Positions 36,462 through 45,493 of a DNA stretch of 64,000 nucleotides are shown here, piece by piece; within the stretch, counting starts at the first letter, position 1; every line of letters starts with the position of its first letter. Position numbers and translations under genes: made by a program. The notes under the pieces were generated by a model. It had not been told where the DNA came from and did no database searches. It saw nothing but the letters and a program-made list of their open reading frames with translations. The DNA is from Ruminococcus sp. (GTDB taxonomy: Bacteria; Bacillota; Clostridia; Oscillospirales; Ruminococcaceae): assembly GCA_014799785.1 (NCBI GenBank), contig JAAVHI010000023.1:1-64000 (forward strand). Reading direction: 5' to 3'.

Positions 36462-37257
36462 TAAGGAAAAACGGGATTTGCAGCTTGAAATCAACAGGCT
36501 GTACAACCGTCCTCCCGACATAAAATATCGGGATAAATGCTTTCGATGTTCTCGCGATGAATACGAGGAAAAGCTTTCGGAAGTTGAGGAAACTAAAAAA
36601 TCCGCAAAGGAAAATCACGATTACTTTTACAGCTTGGTCAATAATTACAATGCAGAAATTGACAAGCGTGTTGAAAAAATTGTAAAACGGAAAACACGTT
36701 TGCAGCGGTTTGCAGATTGGCTTGAAAAATTTATTTCTGCAATAAATTCTATGGTTTTCTTTGTCCCGTTTTTGTATGCTGTTGGAGTTACCATTCTTGC
36801 GGTTTGCAGAAATGATGTTGTGCGGAATGATTTCATATCGGCGGGAAAAGGTGTCGGGAAAGTTTTTGCAGTAATGTTCGGAGGTTTGAAATGGCTTGTA
36901 TTAAAAGCGGCGGGGCTTTCGGTTTATGCTGAAAATTCAACTGTACAAAAAATATTGTGGTGGGTAATTTTGATGTTGCTCATAATTGCTATTATTGCAG
37001 TAATTTTATTTTTGCTTTTTCTCGCCGCATTTCCTATATGCGCTTTTTACGATAAATTCTGGTACGAAATATCGGAAACGTTTGATAAAGTTTACATTGC
37101 CGCTGCCCTTGCAGATTTAGGTATAATAACGTTTTACGGTGATTTAATAAAGACAAAGATTTCAATAAATCTTGTTGCGACATACTTTATTTTTCTTGCC
37201 GCTTTTACGGTTTTGAAATTTTTTGTGCCGATTATTATTGAGAAAATTCGTGGTTAA
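36211..37257 (+). CDS. Coiled-coil membrane protein overlapping the relaxase gene
   Basis: A 348-residue protein. The N-terminal half is a predicted coiled coil (ELLKSKLNESENGRRELNE) with a CFRC pair, followed by four or so transmembrane segments in the C-terminal half (IINSMVFFVPFLYAVGVTIL-type and WWVILMLLIIAIIAVILFLL). ATG 36211 has AAAGGAG nine bases upstream, so the 251-bp overlap with the relaxase is likely real. It resembles DUF6040-type proteins seen beside relaxases (from memory, unverified). It may tether the relaxosome to the membrane (inference). Confidence 0.75.
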   Translation: MSLINLQTGATAAEEMTLSDAKKIISDLQTRIYKQDLLIRKLNDEANQMQQRCGSPKEIELLKSKLNESENGRRELNETVTRVNKEKRDLQLEINRLYNRPPDIKYRDKCFRCSRDEYEEKLSEVEETKKSAKENHDYFYSLVNNYNAEIDKRVEKIVKRKTRLQRFADWLEKFISAINSMVFFVPFLYAVGVTILAVCRNDVVRNDFISAGKGVGKVFAVMFGGLKWLVLKAAGLSVYAENSTVQKILWWVILMLLIIAIIAVILFLLFLAAFPICAFYDKFWYEISETFDKVYIAAALADLGIITFYGDLIKTKISINLVATYFIFLAAFTVLKFFVPIIIEKIRG

Positions 37258-37276
37258 AAACAGGGAGGAGAATGAC

Positions 37277-37501
37277 ATGAAAAGAGAAAAACGTATTGCG
37301 CTGTACAAAAAGATATGGTGCAAAATAAGATATTGGCAGAGCTTAAAAGATGTAACTGACACGGAGCTTGCAGCCTATTTGCAGGTAACGGAACGTACTT
37401 TGCACGAGTACGACAAAAATGCAAAAAATATTACTTTGGAAAAGGTGGACAGCTTTTTGTATGCAAACGGCATGGAGTTTGCCGATTTGATGTCATTATA
37501 A
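37277..37501 (+). CDS. Small helix-turn-helix protein
   Basis: A 74-residue protein with a Cro/CI-like helix-turn-helix (LKDVTDTELAAYLQVTERTLHEYDK). GGGAGGAG is six bases before ATG 37277. It sits between the mobilization genes and the integrase, so it may control excision or transfer. Confidence 0.75.
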   Translation: MKREKRIALYKKIWCKIRYWQSLKDVTDTELAAYLQVTERTLHEYDKNAKNITLEKVDSFLYANGMEFADLMSL

Positions 37502-37591
37502 AATATATAAAAACTCTGGACAAAATGTGCGGAATGTGATATAATGATTTTGTAGTTTAGTATCACTTTCCGCACTCGGAAAGGAAGATAT

Positions 37592-38629
37592 ATGAAAGCA
37601 AAAAAACTCCCCTCGGGGAACTACAGAGTACAGGTCGTTGCGGGCTTTGACCAAAACGGCAAACGCATTGTTAAATCGTTCACGGCTGATACTGAATGGG
37701 AAGCTATGCGAATGGCGGAATATTTCAAGCAGGATCGCGAAGAGACAACAGGTAAAAATCTCACCGTTGCAAAGGCAATGGAGATGTACATTGACAGCAG
37801 GGAAAACGTTATAGAGAAAACCACGATCAGAAATTACCGTCAGCTTGCAAACAGTTGCTTCAAGTGTATTATGGACGTAAAGCTGTCCTCTCTCCGCGCG
37901 ATTGATATACAGCGAGCGATAAATATTGAGAGTGCGAGGGTAAGTCCTAAGTACATTAAGAACGCTTATGGATTACTGAAATCGGTTCTGAAAATGTTCG
38001 AGGTAAATATCAATCTTAGCAGTATTCAGCTGCCGAAATTAGTAAAAAAGGAAAAGGAATTACCTAGCTTTGAAACGGTATTCGGCATTGTCAAGGGTAC
38101 GGAGATTGAATTGCCCTGCCTGCTTAGTGCATGGTTGAGCCTTAGAGTGGGCGAGGTTGTGGGATTGCAATTTCGGGACGTTGACACGGAAAAGAAAACG
38201 CTGAAAGTACGGCGGACGATAATCCAAACCGTTAATGGTGAAGAGGTGCGTGAGGGCTGCAAGACGGAAAAGAGTACGAGAAGTCTGAACATTCCCGACT
38301 ATCTTTTTCAGATGATAATGGCAATTCCGCACAAGGAGGAAACGGATTTTATCGTAACGCTGACACGCAAGGCGATTTACAGCAGATTCAAGCGTTTAAT
38401 GCTGAAAAACGGTTATGACATCACATATCACGATTTGCGGCATTTAAACGCAAGCGTTATGCTAATGCTTGGCGTTCCCGACAAATACGCTATGGAGCGC
38501 GGCGGGTGGTCAACGGATAATATTCTGAAAAGCGTTTATCAGCAGACTTTCAGCAATGAACGTGTACGATTTGATGAAGTTATTGACGGATATTTTAATT
38601 CTGTTATTCGACAGAGCGAAAGTACATAA
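37592..38629 (+). CDS. int: Tyrosine integrase of the tRNA-fMet element
   Basis: A 345-residue tyrosine recombinase. The N-terminal domain starts MKAKKLPSGNYRVQVVAGF (AP2-like, arm-binding). A SAM-like domain has VAKAMEMYIDSRENV. Catalytic residues are Arg in LSLRVGEVVGLQ, HDLRHLNASVML (HxxR), Trp in ERGGWSTDNIL and Tyr in SVYQQTFS. It ends 86 bp before attR, the usual place. AAAGGAAG precedes the ATG. Confidence 0.93.
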   Translation: MKAKKLPSGNYRVQVVAGFDQNGKRIVKSFTADTEWEAMRMAEYFKQDREETTGKNLTVAKAMEMYIDSRENVIEKTTIRNYRQLANSCFKCIMDVKLSSLRAIDIQRAINIESARVSPKYIKNAYGLLKSVLKMFEVNINLSSIQLPKLVKKEKELPSFETVFGIVKGTEIELPCLLSAWLSLRVGEVVGLQFRDVDTEKKTLKVRRTIIQTVNGEEVREGCKTEKSTRSLNIPDYLFQMIMAIPHKEETDFIVTLTRKAIYSRFKRLMLKNGYDITYHDLRHLNASVMLMLGVPDKYAMERGGWSTDNILKSVYQQTFSNERVRFDEVIDGYFNSVIRQSEST

Positions 38630-38649
38630 ACGCTGCACCTCATAAAAAA

Positions 38650-38670
38650 TCACACGGACTGTCACACGAA
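38650..38670 (+). repeat. Right arm-type integrase sites (TCACACGRA x2)
   Basis: TCACACGGA (38650-38658) and TCACACGAA (38662-38670) match the left-end copies in sequence, orientation and 12-bp spacing. Confidence 0.75.
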
Positions 38671-38715
38671 AGTCTGAAAAGGCGGTATATCCACAAAAAT
38701 ATATGGTTTCGGTAC

Positions 38716-38741
38716 AGGTTCAAATCCTGCCTCCGCAACCA
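38716..38741 (+). repeat. attR: 26-bp copy of the tRNA-fMet 3' end
   Basis: Identical to 19798-19823 (AGGTTCAAATCC to GCAACCA), without the rest of a tRNA. It marks the right end of the element. Confidence 0.95.
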
Positions 38742-38744
38742 CGT

Positions 38745-38784
38745 AAATACGCCATTTGACGATAGTCTGACGGTGTATTTTTTC
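38745..38784 (+). terminator. Original terminator of the tRNA gene
   Basis: AAATACGCC (38745-38753) and GGTGTATTT (38772-38780) pair and are followed by TTTT. It is now separated from the tRNA by the element. Confidence 0.7.
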
Positions 38785-38791
38785 TGTTTTC

Positions 38792-38977
38792 CTAAGATTT
38801 TATAGTTTCAAATTGGCGTTTAAGTTGGATTAAAGCGTTGGTAATAGCTTCAAGCTAGGCACGTTTTGCGGATATGTCCGTAACGTTCAGAATAAGCCTG
38901 ACAAAACTGTTTTCATTGGGCAAGCAGGCGAAATAGTATAGCTGTTTGTTGTTTTTCATTTGATTTGAATTTTTCAT
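38792..38977 (-). pseudogene. Small gene interrupted by a TAG codon
   Basis: A 61-codon frame on the minus strand reads MKNSNQMKNNKQLYYFACLP, continues through RLILNVTDISAKRA, meets TAG at 38855-38857, and then resumes as LEAITNALIQLKRQFETIKS before its stop. Amino acid composition on both sides of the TAG looks coding. The family is unknown. It lies just outside attR, so it is chromosomal. Confidence 0.5.
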
Positions 38978-39334
38978 AAAATTTATCTCATTTTGAAGCA
39001 ATTAAACGGTTTAATTTACCTGTTTAAAACGTTCCCGTCGGCAGCCCTACTACCGACAGCTTTATTTGTGACGGTAAACGAGCTTTCATAAATTCAGCAA
39101 TAATTAGTGCGATAAAAAATCCCAACCACGGTCAATTGAACTGAACCAATAAAAATGAACAATGACAAAAAAATCCTCCTATGGTATAATAAAAACCATA
39201 GGAGGTCATTAAGTCGGCATTGCTTTTTGCTTGTGGAAAAACACGCCTCATTTGAACTGTGACTTTGTATAAAACACACAGCAAAATTCTCCTGTCTTGG
39301 CGGGAAAATCGTTTTGCGCTCCAAAATTATAATA

Positions 39335-40966
39335 TCACTTGTGCCATTGTGAATCAAGGAAGTCCACTCTCGATTCGAGCCAGCTTTTCAGATAATCCGC
39401 CGCTTGCTTTTGAGTGGAGCAAGCGCCGGCGGCATAGGATAACTCGTTTCTCGCACCGTTGTTGCGTATGTTGTCCCACCTGTCATAGTTGCGCGTGAAC
39501 GCAGGTTCAAGACGTTCCGTTTCGGACGCAATCGTCTCATACGCGCGATCGAACGCGCCGCTGTTGTATATTTCCGTCCAGCGTTCCTTTACAAGCTCCT
39601 GATACCAATCTTGATTCATCAGAACCATAAGCCACGGGTTGCACATTACCTCAAACTCCCCGTTGACGTCGAACATGATATTCGCCGCAAAGAACCCGCT
39701 GCCGTCGGAGCAGCGGTCTTTGTTCCCGAGCGCGGAATCGAAATCCCAAGGCGCTTCAAACCGCAGCTTTTGGCTGCCGCCTGCGCCGAAATCCGCGCTC
39801 ATACAGAAGCTCGACCAATAAATGTCCGCGTCGCAGGTAAGCTCCGCTATGATATATGAATCCACAAGCGAGCGCACATCAACGACCTTTTCAACGGCTT
39901 CCTTCGGAGTAAGCGCCGTTGTTTCGGAAATGGTCTTGAAATCGTCGGACATAACGAACGCCTTGTTGTTGTACGCCGCCTCGTACATTATGTCGTAAAC
40001 GTTGCTGACGTAATTCGCTATAAAATCGTGCTGCTCCTGCGAATAAATATCGCTTTTTATCGTGATCCCCACGTCGTTCATACCGCCTGCGGAGGGGCTT
40101 GCTTTTCTGCCAGAGCCGCCGTTCCCGTCATAAGGAACAAGTTCCGCGTCGTTCCTGTAATTCACCTTGAAGCTTTGGAGCGGCTCCTCGTCGTAATAAT
40201 ACCCGTCGTATTCGAGGAAATATCCGATGTCCGTGCCGGCGTAGTCCTTTTCCGCTTCGGTTATTTCAACTCTTCCGTCGTTTATCTCCTGCTGTTCCGT
40301 GAGGAGGTATACTCCCCAATATTCCCCGTTGATATAGACCTCAACGAGCCGAGAATCCGCGGCATAATAGCCGTCGCCGCCGAGTATTTCCCCCGCAAGC
40401 TGAAAGGCAGTCCTGTTGCGCAGCATCGAGAAGTCCTTGTATTCCGAAAGAAGAAGCCAGTTTTTGTATTCGCCGCCGTCGTTAAGCCCCGCCATGCTCT
40501 GCTTTTTTTCAAACTTGATACGCAGCGGCTTTTTGTTGTAAGACGTCGTCCAGTTCCCGCGAACCTTTACCTTCGCGTCCGCCGCGTCGATAAGCAGCTT
40601 ATCGTCAACGTCGGTCAGGGATACCGAGCATTCCGTGTAGTAAGGCTCGGGCGGCATTACGTAATTCGGAGTCCACGTTGCTATTTTTTCGGAAACAAGC
40701 CTTTTTACGGGCTTTGTAACAAAATCCATAGCGTCAGAGCCGCCGTCTTTTGTCTGTATATTGACGATCGGCATACAGTTTACGTCCGCCGCGGGTTCGG
40801 CAGGTGAAGGAACGTCTATCGAGGGCGCGCTTTGCGCCTGCGTTTTGCTTTCCTCGGGAATGAGTTTTTGACTGCTCTCCGAGCCGCCGCCTGAATTGCA
40901 CCCGGCAAATCCGATGAGCGCCAGCCCGACCGCAAACGCCGCCGCGAGCTTCTTTATTCTTGTCAT
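39335..40966 (-). CDS. CotH-like kinase-fold lipoprotein
   Basis: A 543-residue exported lipoprotein (lipobox LIGFAGC) with the CotH domain. It shows VRGNWTTSYNKKPLRIKFEKKQSM, the ENWLLLSEYKDFSMLRNRTAF-like segment, VYINGEYWGVYLLTEQQ, and FEAPWDFDSALGN with the catalytic-type Asp pair. CotH proteins are secreted kinases that phosphorylate surface proteins in Bacillus spores, and in gut Firmicutes they sit near VTC and DUF4956 genes, as here 4.8 kb away. AGAGG precedes the ATG. Confidence 0.85.
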   Translation of the reverse strand: MTRIKKLAAAFAVGLALIGFAGCNSGGGSESSQKLIPEESKTQAQSAPSIDVPSPAEPAADVNCMPIVNIQTKDGGSDAMDFVTKPVKRLVSEKIATWTPNYVMPPEPYYTECSVSLTDVDDKLLIDAADAKVKVRGNWTTSYNKKPLRIKFEKKQSMAGLNDGGEYKNWLLLSEYKDFSMLRNRTAFQLAGEILGGDGYYAADSRLVEVYINGEYWGVYLLTEQQEINDGRVEITEAEKDYAGTDIGYFLEYDGYYYDEEPLQSFKVNYRNDAELVPYDGNGGSGRKASPSAGGMNDVGITIKSDIYSQEQHDFIANYVSNVYDIMYEAAYNNKAFVMSDDFKTISETTALTPKEAVEKVVDVRSLVDSYIIAELTCDADIYWSSFCMSADFGAGGSQKLRFEAPWDFDSALGNKDRCSDGSGFFAANIMFDVNGEFEVMCNPWLMVLMNQDWYQELVKERWTEIYNSGAFDRAYETIASETERLEPAFTRNYDRWDNIRNNGARNELSYAAGACSTQKQAADYLKSWLESRVDFLDSQWHK

Positions 40967-41313
40967 AATAAAACCTCTTTCTTGTGAAGTTGCCGTGGAT
41001 TTTTCCGCGCTTTTATTATAGCTTATCTCGGAGTTTTTGTCAATTCGCTGCGGGTTACACGAAAGAAAAAATTTTTGTTGCTTTTTTACATTATACTATA
41101 TTTATCAATTATAAATTAAAATAATAATTTTGTTCCAAACGTACCGACTTTTATATTATAATCCGGAATTGTGATCACAATGGACTTGTCCCGACTTGGA
41201 CGTGATTACCTTAAAACCGAAAACGAGTTAATACAAGCATATTTATAGAAAAATAAATATGCTGACATTATAAATGTGATCTTAATATCGAAGTTTCTCT
41301 GTTTATTTTTTCG
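40967..41313. other. AT-rich intergenic segment
   Basis: No gene is seen. It holds a 14-bp perfect palindrome, ATTGTGATCACAAT, at 41168-41181, which resembles binding sites of CRP- or GntR-type regulators. It may be a relic of a lost promoter. Confidence 0.4.
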
Positions 41314-41781
41314 TCATTCTAATCCACAGTATTCCATGCTCTTTACCCATAATTCTTCCTTGTTTGCATCGTTGTAAGATAGTTCTGAAGAATCTCTTGT
41401 GTTTGTACTGCGGTCAAAGTACATACCGGACACACCGTCAAACTGACTGTCAGTTGCAACCTGTGCAAGCGCATCAGAAGACGGCTCCAATTCAGCGTAT
41501 CTCTCCGGCATAGTGGTTTTTACAACCAAAGCCCTTGCCTTGTCTGCATGACCGCCCGAGAAATTTGTTTCAGACATAAATCCGGGATTGAACGAATTTA
41601 CGGTAACATGAGACCCCTGTGTTTTCAGTTTCTCATTCAGTTTGCGGGTAAAATAAATTGCACACAGCTTGGAATAAGAACATTTTTTTCTGTCATCTTT
41701 CGGCGGGTGCGCAAGATATTCCACTCCCCCCCACTCAATACCTCCGGGTGGATTATGCATATCGCTAGAGTGTCTTGACAT
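41314..41781 (-). pseudogene. 3' part of a short-chain dehydrogenase/reductase gene
   Basis: The 155 codons match the C-terminal half of an SDR, with the active-site YSKLCAIYFTRKLNEKL helix and NSFNPGFMSETNF. The Rossmann nucleotide-binding half is missing. The frame is cut near 41781, where a GH2 fragment starts on the other strand. Confidence 0.75.
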
Positions 41782-42343
41782 AGTTACGCAGAACTATAAT
41801 CACCCGTCGTTGGTAACATGGGTACTCTTTAATGAAAGCTGGGGCGTCAGGGGTATTGCTTCAAATCCACGTCAGCAGAATTTTGCGGAGGGTCTTTACT
41901 ATATGACAAAAAGTATCGACACCATGCGTCCCGTTATCTCAAACGACGGCTGGTATCATGCAAAAAGCGATATTCTCACACTCCACCACTACGAACAGAA
42001 CAGCAATTGGCTTACACACCTTTATGACACTAAGGAAAAGCTTACCGACGGTTACTGCGGGAACTCGCAGCTTCTCCCCTTTGCCGACGGATTTAAGTAC
42101 GAGGGTCAGCCTATAATTTTTACCGAGTTCGGCGGAACTCATTACGTCCATGACGAGGGCTGGGGCTACGGAGCTTTGGTACACACGGACGAGGAATTTT
42201 TATAACGCTTCGGCTCGCTGATAAAGGCTGTTGAGGATATGGATATAAGCTGATACTGCTACACACAGCTGACAGATGTTGAGCAGGAAACCAACGGCTT
42301 GATGACAGCCGACAGAACACCGAAAATTCCAATAGAAAAATAG
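41780..42343 (+). pseudogene. 3' part of a GH2 beta-galactosidase/glucuronidase gene with two stops
   Basis: The frame reads QNYNHPSLVTWVLFNESWGV (the GH2 acid-base NES motif) and continues through IIFTEFGGTHYV (nucleophile Glu) to the C-terminal YCYTQLTDVEQETNG. It is broken by TAA at 42203-42205 and TGA at 42251-42253 and lacks the N-terminal domains. The last codon before TAG 42341 gives the usual family end. It is a non-functional remnant. Confidence 0.85.
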
Positions 42344-42375
42344 CAGGGATAATTAATTGAGGAGTGCTTTCAAGG

Positions 42376-42404
42376 TTGACAAATCGAATCGAATATGATA
42401 TAAT
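42376..42404 (+). promoter_or_regulatory. Consensus sigA promoter of the MATE gene
   Basis: TTGACA (42376-42381), 17 bp and TATAAT (42399-42404). The leader of about 120 bases holds a small stem (TTCTCC/GGAGAA) and then a terminator. Confidence 0.9.
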
Positions 42405-42446
42405 TAATATGCTTCTCCGAGCAATCCGCAGGAGAATATAGCATTA

Positions 42447-42498
42447 GGGCATAGAAAGCCAATAACGTCGGATGTTATTGGTGTTCTATGCCCTTTTT
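42447..42498 (+). terminator. Attenuator terminator in the MATE leader
   Basis: GGGCATAGAA pairs with TTCTATGCCC, with an inner CCAATAAC/GTTATTGG stem, followed by TTTTT. It lies between the promoter and the MATE start codon, so expression should depend on read-through. Confidence 0.88.
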
Positions 42499-42526
42499 GC
42501 ATTATTTTTAGAAAGAAGTAAACACT

Positions 42527-43897
42527 ATGAACCAACAAAACAAAAACCCTCTGACAGAAGGTGCGATCTACAAGCCGCTGATAAAATTTATGCTCCCTGT
42601 CATGCTGGCTGTCTTTTTGCAGGCAATGTATTCAGCCGTAGATCTGATCGTTATAGGTCACTTGCTTCCTGATAATGAAGTCCAGTTGGCAACATCTGCT
42701 GTCGGAACCGGAAGTATGATCATGGTTTTACTGACATATGTGATAACAGGATTGTCTATGGGAGCAATCGTTGTTCTCGGAAGATATATAGGAGCCGGTG
42801 ATAAAGAAAGTGCTGGGAAAACAGTAGGTGCAACCATCTGTATTTTTGCCGTCTTTGCAATCGCCCTGACTGTCATCATGGAGATTTTTGCTCCTGTCTT
42901 TGCAAAAGCGATGAACGCTCCGTCGGTCTCTCTGACGGTACTTTACATACGGATTTGTTCAGCCGGAATCATAGCGATCACAGCTTATAATGTAGTTAGT
43001 GGTCTGTTCCGAGGAATCGGAAATTCCAAACTTCCGCTCATATTCGTGCTTATTGCCTGTGTTGCAAATATTGTGCTGGATTTAGTAACAGTCGGCGTTT
43101 TTCATATGGGTGTGGCGGGCGTTGCATTCTCAACCATTTTTGCTCAATTTATTAGTGTTGTTTTTTCCATCGTTGCGATCCAAAAAATGAAGTTACCATT
43201 TGCATTTGGGAAAGGCTATGTGAAACTATGGAAGGGTATCACAGGAGAAATCATGAAATCCGGAATCCCTCTTGCATTGCAGGATTTTTTAACAAATCTG
43301 TCATTTGTGGTCATTAATGCAGTAGCCAATGGGTTAGGAGCCGATCCCACAAAATGGGCTGCTATCGCCGCAGGTTATTCTGTGGACAACAAAATCACAG
43401 CTTTTCTGATGATCGTTCCCAGTGCGTTTTTACAATCTATGGCGGTATTCACTGCGCAAAACTACGGCGCTGAAAAAAAAGACAGAATCGGTAAGGCACT
43501 CAAATATATGGTAGCAACAACCCTTGCAACCGGTATTGTACTCGCTTGCCTGACTATATTCGGCGGCAAAGGTCTTGCGTCAATATTTACCGGTGACGGA
43601 GAAGCCATCGAATACGCTGCTATGTATTTGAAGGGATTTAGCTTGGATTGCCTATTTGGAAGCTTGTTGCTTATGATGTTAGGATTCTTTAATGGCATGG
43701 GTCTCTCCAACTTTGTTATGATTCAGGGACTTGTCGGTGCCTTTCTCATTAGAATACCTGTTGTGCTTGCTATCGGAAATATGGGAAATGCGAATCTGAC
43801 TATGCTGGGCGTCGGATGTGCATCTGCAACCTGTGGAGCTCTCATTTTGTGCGTCGTGTATTATTTCGTAAAAGTGCGTAGAGAACTAAGGCAATAA
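42527..43897 (+). CDS. MATE-family multidrug/Na+ antiporter
   Basis: A 456-residue transporter with 12 transmembrane segments. The MATE pattern is GAIYKPLIKFMLPVMLAVFLQ, VDLIVIGHLLPD and SGLFRGIGNSKLPLIFVL, with a second half showing the same fold. It should export cationic drugs or dyes by Na+ or H+ exchange. AGAAAG precedes the ATG. A promoter and attenuator lie upstream. Downstream is a terminator at 43951. Confidence 0.92.
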   Translation: MNQQNKNPLTEGAIYKPLIKFMLPVMLAVFLQAMYSAVDLIVIGHLLPDNEVQLATSAVGTGSMIMVLLTYVITGLSMGAIVVLGRYIGAGDKESAGKTVGATICIFAVFAIALTVIMEIFAPVFAKAMNAPSVSLTVLYIRICSAGIIAITAYNVVSGLFRGIGNSKLPLIFVLIACVANIVLDLVTVGVFHMGVAGVAFSTIFAQFISVVFSIVAIQKMKLPFAFGKGYVKLWKGITGEIMKSGIPLALQDFLTNLSFVVINAVANGLGADPTKWAAIAAGYSVDNKITAFLMIVPSAFLQSMAVFTAQNYGAEKKDRIGKALKYMVATTLATGIVLACLTIFGGKGLASIFTGDGEAIEYAAMYLKGFSLDCLFGSLLLMMLGFFNGMGLSNFVMIQGLVGAFLIRIPVVLAIGNMGNANLTMLGVGCASATCGALILCVVYYFVKVRRELRQ

Positions 43898-43950
43898 AAA
43901 GCTATCAGCAGCAAAGATTGTGGGTATATGCAACATTTTCTTCTCTTTTG

Positions 43951-44017
43951 TCCGAAATGCAAACAAGAAAAATATTATAACACAATATTCATATACTTTC
44001 AAACATTTCGGATTTTT
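43951..44017 (+). terminator. Terminator after the MATE gene
   Basis: TCCGAAATG (43951-43959) and CATTTCGGA (44004-44012) form the outer stem, with AATATT repeats inside the loop, followed by a T-run. Two further small hairpins follow at 44035-44060 and 44076-44097. Confidence 0.65.
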
Positions 44018-44136
44018 TCGTTTTCTATCTCGGTAAACCAGTATTCGGATTGTTGGTTTACTTTTAAGAGAATTGCCCATGGCTTTTACGCTATGGGTGA
44101 ATTTTTTATAATCTATCAAATTTTAAAAAAAAACGC

Positions 44137-44189
44137 TTGACAAGCAAATGCAAATATGATAAAATATAGTTAATCTACATTAACTATAT
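44137..44189 (+). promoter_or_regulatory. marR promoter with a 10-bp-arm palindromic operator
   Basis: TTGACA (44137-44142), 17 bp and TAAAAT (44160-44165). The perfect palindrome ATATAGTTAA-N6-TTAACTATAT (44164-44189) covers the start site. This suits autorepression by the MarR protein encoded next. Confidence 0.85.
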
Positions 44190-44204
44190 TTTTTGAGGTA
44201 ATCT

Positions 44205-44627
44205 ATGGAGAGATATTTCAACGCAAACGCGGTGCTTTCTGTTTTCTGCAAAAATTATATGGATCTGAAAAAGGATTTGCCTATCCGCCCAAGCGAAATG
44301 GGTGTACTTAATATAATCACAGAAACCGAAGGACCGCACTCGCCTGTTGTGTTGGCGGAAATGCTTAACGTATCAAAACCTATGATAACAGCCCACATTA
44401 TTTCGCTGGAGAAAAAAGGTTATATAACCAAATCGCCCTCTGCACAGGATAAGCGCGCTTATTACGTGCTTCCAACCGAAAAAGCAAAAGCGCTGGTCGA
44501 AAGCGCAGGCGCAAAGCTTAACAGTCAGCTTGAGCATTTATCAAACAGCATGGGGCGTGAGGAATTCGATACGCTTGTAAAACTTGCCGCAATTGCAAAC
44601 GACATTTTAAAAAACAAAGGAGAGTAA
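44205..44627 (+). CDS. MarR-family transcriptional regulator
   Basis: A 140-residue winged-helix regulator. The recognition helix region is PVVLAEMLNVSKPMITAHI and the wing has KSPSAQDKRAYYVLPTEKA with the conserved D-R pair. GAGG precedes the ATG. It is followed by a DUF5131 gene after four bases, so the two form one transcript controlled by the palindrome upstream. Confidence 0.9.
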   Translation: MERYFNANAVLSVFCKNYMDLKKDLPIRPSEMGVLNIITETEGPHSPVVLAEMLNVSKPMITAHIISLEKKGYITKSPSAQDKRAYYVLPTEKAKALVESAGAKLNSQLEHLSNSMGREEFDTLVKLAAIANDILKNKGE

Positions 44628-44631
44628 AATT

Positions 44632-45477
44632 ATGGATATCAACGATAAGATATGGAACCCGTGGCACGGCTGCCACAAATGCTCCGAGGGCTGTCAGAAC
44701 TGCTATGCTTATTTTCTTGATAAGCGTTACGGCAGAGATACCAACGAGGTAGTGAAAAACAAATCGGACTTTAATCTGCCCGTCAAAAAGGATAGAGAGG
44801 GTAATTGGAAGCTGCCTGACGGGGCGTTTGTGCGCGTTTGCATGGCAAGCGATTTCTTTATAGAGGAAGCGGACGCTTGGCGTAATGACGCATGGGATTT
44901 TATTCGCCGCCGACCAAATGTAATGTTTTCTCTGCTTACCAAGCGCGCCGAGCGTATCAAGGACTGTCTGCCCTCCGATTGGGGAGACGGCTGGGACAAT
45001 GTAACCTTTGCTGTTTCATGCGAAAATCAAAAGCGGTTAGAGCAAAGAATGCCGTATTTGCTTGATATTCCTGCAAAGCACCGTTGGATAAGCCTTAAAC
45101 CCTTTATAGGCGAGGTAGAAATTGCTCCGTATCTTGAATCAGGAAAAATTGAAACCGTGCTTGCCGGCGGTGAAAATTATCTCGGCTCCCGTCCGCTTCA
45201 TTATGAGTGGGTGAAAAAGGTACACGACGCTTGTGTAGAAAATGATGTTCAGCTTATTTTCGGTCAAACGGGAAATGTTTTTATCAAGGACGGCAATGAA
45301 TACAAAATTCGCAGCAGAACCGAGCAAATGATACAGGCTCTTAAAAGCGGACTTCATTATCCGCCGGTAGATATAGACGCGGAGGTCAAGGCTGTTCTGG
45401 ATCGAAAGGCGGCTATGAAAGCGGCTAAACACGCGTCACAATTACATCTTCCTGCAAAAACGTCAAGCGAAAGATAA
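44632..45477 (+). CDS. DUF5131 (phage Gp37/Gp68-like) protein
   Basis: A 281-residue protein with WNPWHGCHKCSEGCQNCYAY at the N-terminus, whose cysteine cluster resembles a radical-SAM-type or zinc site. MASDFFIEEADAWR, LLTKRAERI and ISLKPFIGEVEI follow. The family is uncharacterised, and some members are encoded by phages. Coupling to a MarR gene is visible. A terminator follows at 45458. Confidence 0.85.
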   Translation: MDINDKIWNPWHGCHKCSEGCQNCYAYFLDKRYGRDTNEVVKNKSDFNLPVKKDREGNWKLPDGAFVRVCMASDFFIEEADAWRNDAWDFIRRRPNVMFSLLTKRAERIKDCLPSDWGDGWDNVTFAVSCENQKRLEQRMPYLLDIPAKHRWISLKPFIGEVEIAPYLESGKIETVLAGGENYLGSRPLHYEWVKKVHDACVENDVQLIFGQTGNVFIKDGNEYKIRSRTEQMIQALKSGLHYPPVDIDAEVKAVLDRKAAMKAAKHASQLHLPAKTSSER

Positions 45478-45493
45478 TCGCTTGACGTTTTTT
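45458..45493 (+). terminator. Terminator overlapping the DUF5131 stop codon
   Basis: AAACGTCAAGCG (45458-45469) and CGCTTGACGTTT (45479-45490) pair and run into TTTT. The remaining stretch to 45788 holds a TATAAT at 45761-45766 and no gene. Confidence 0.85.

Noticed and set aside
42409..42441. A 10-codon leader peptide (MLLRAIRRRI) before the MATE attenuator
   Set aside because: Its ATG lies at the expected transcription start, leaving no room for a ribosome-binding site. Left as unproven.
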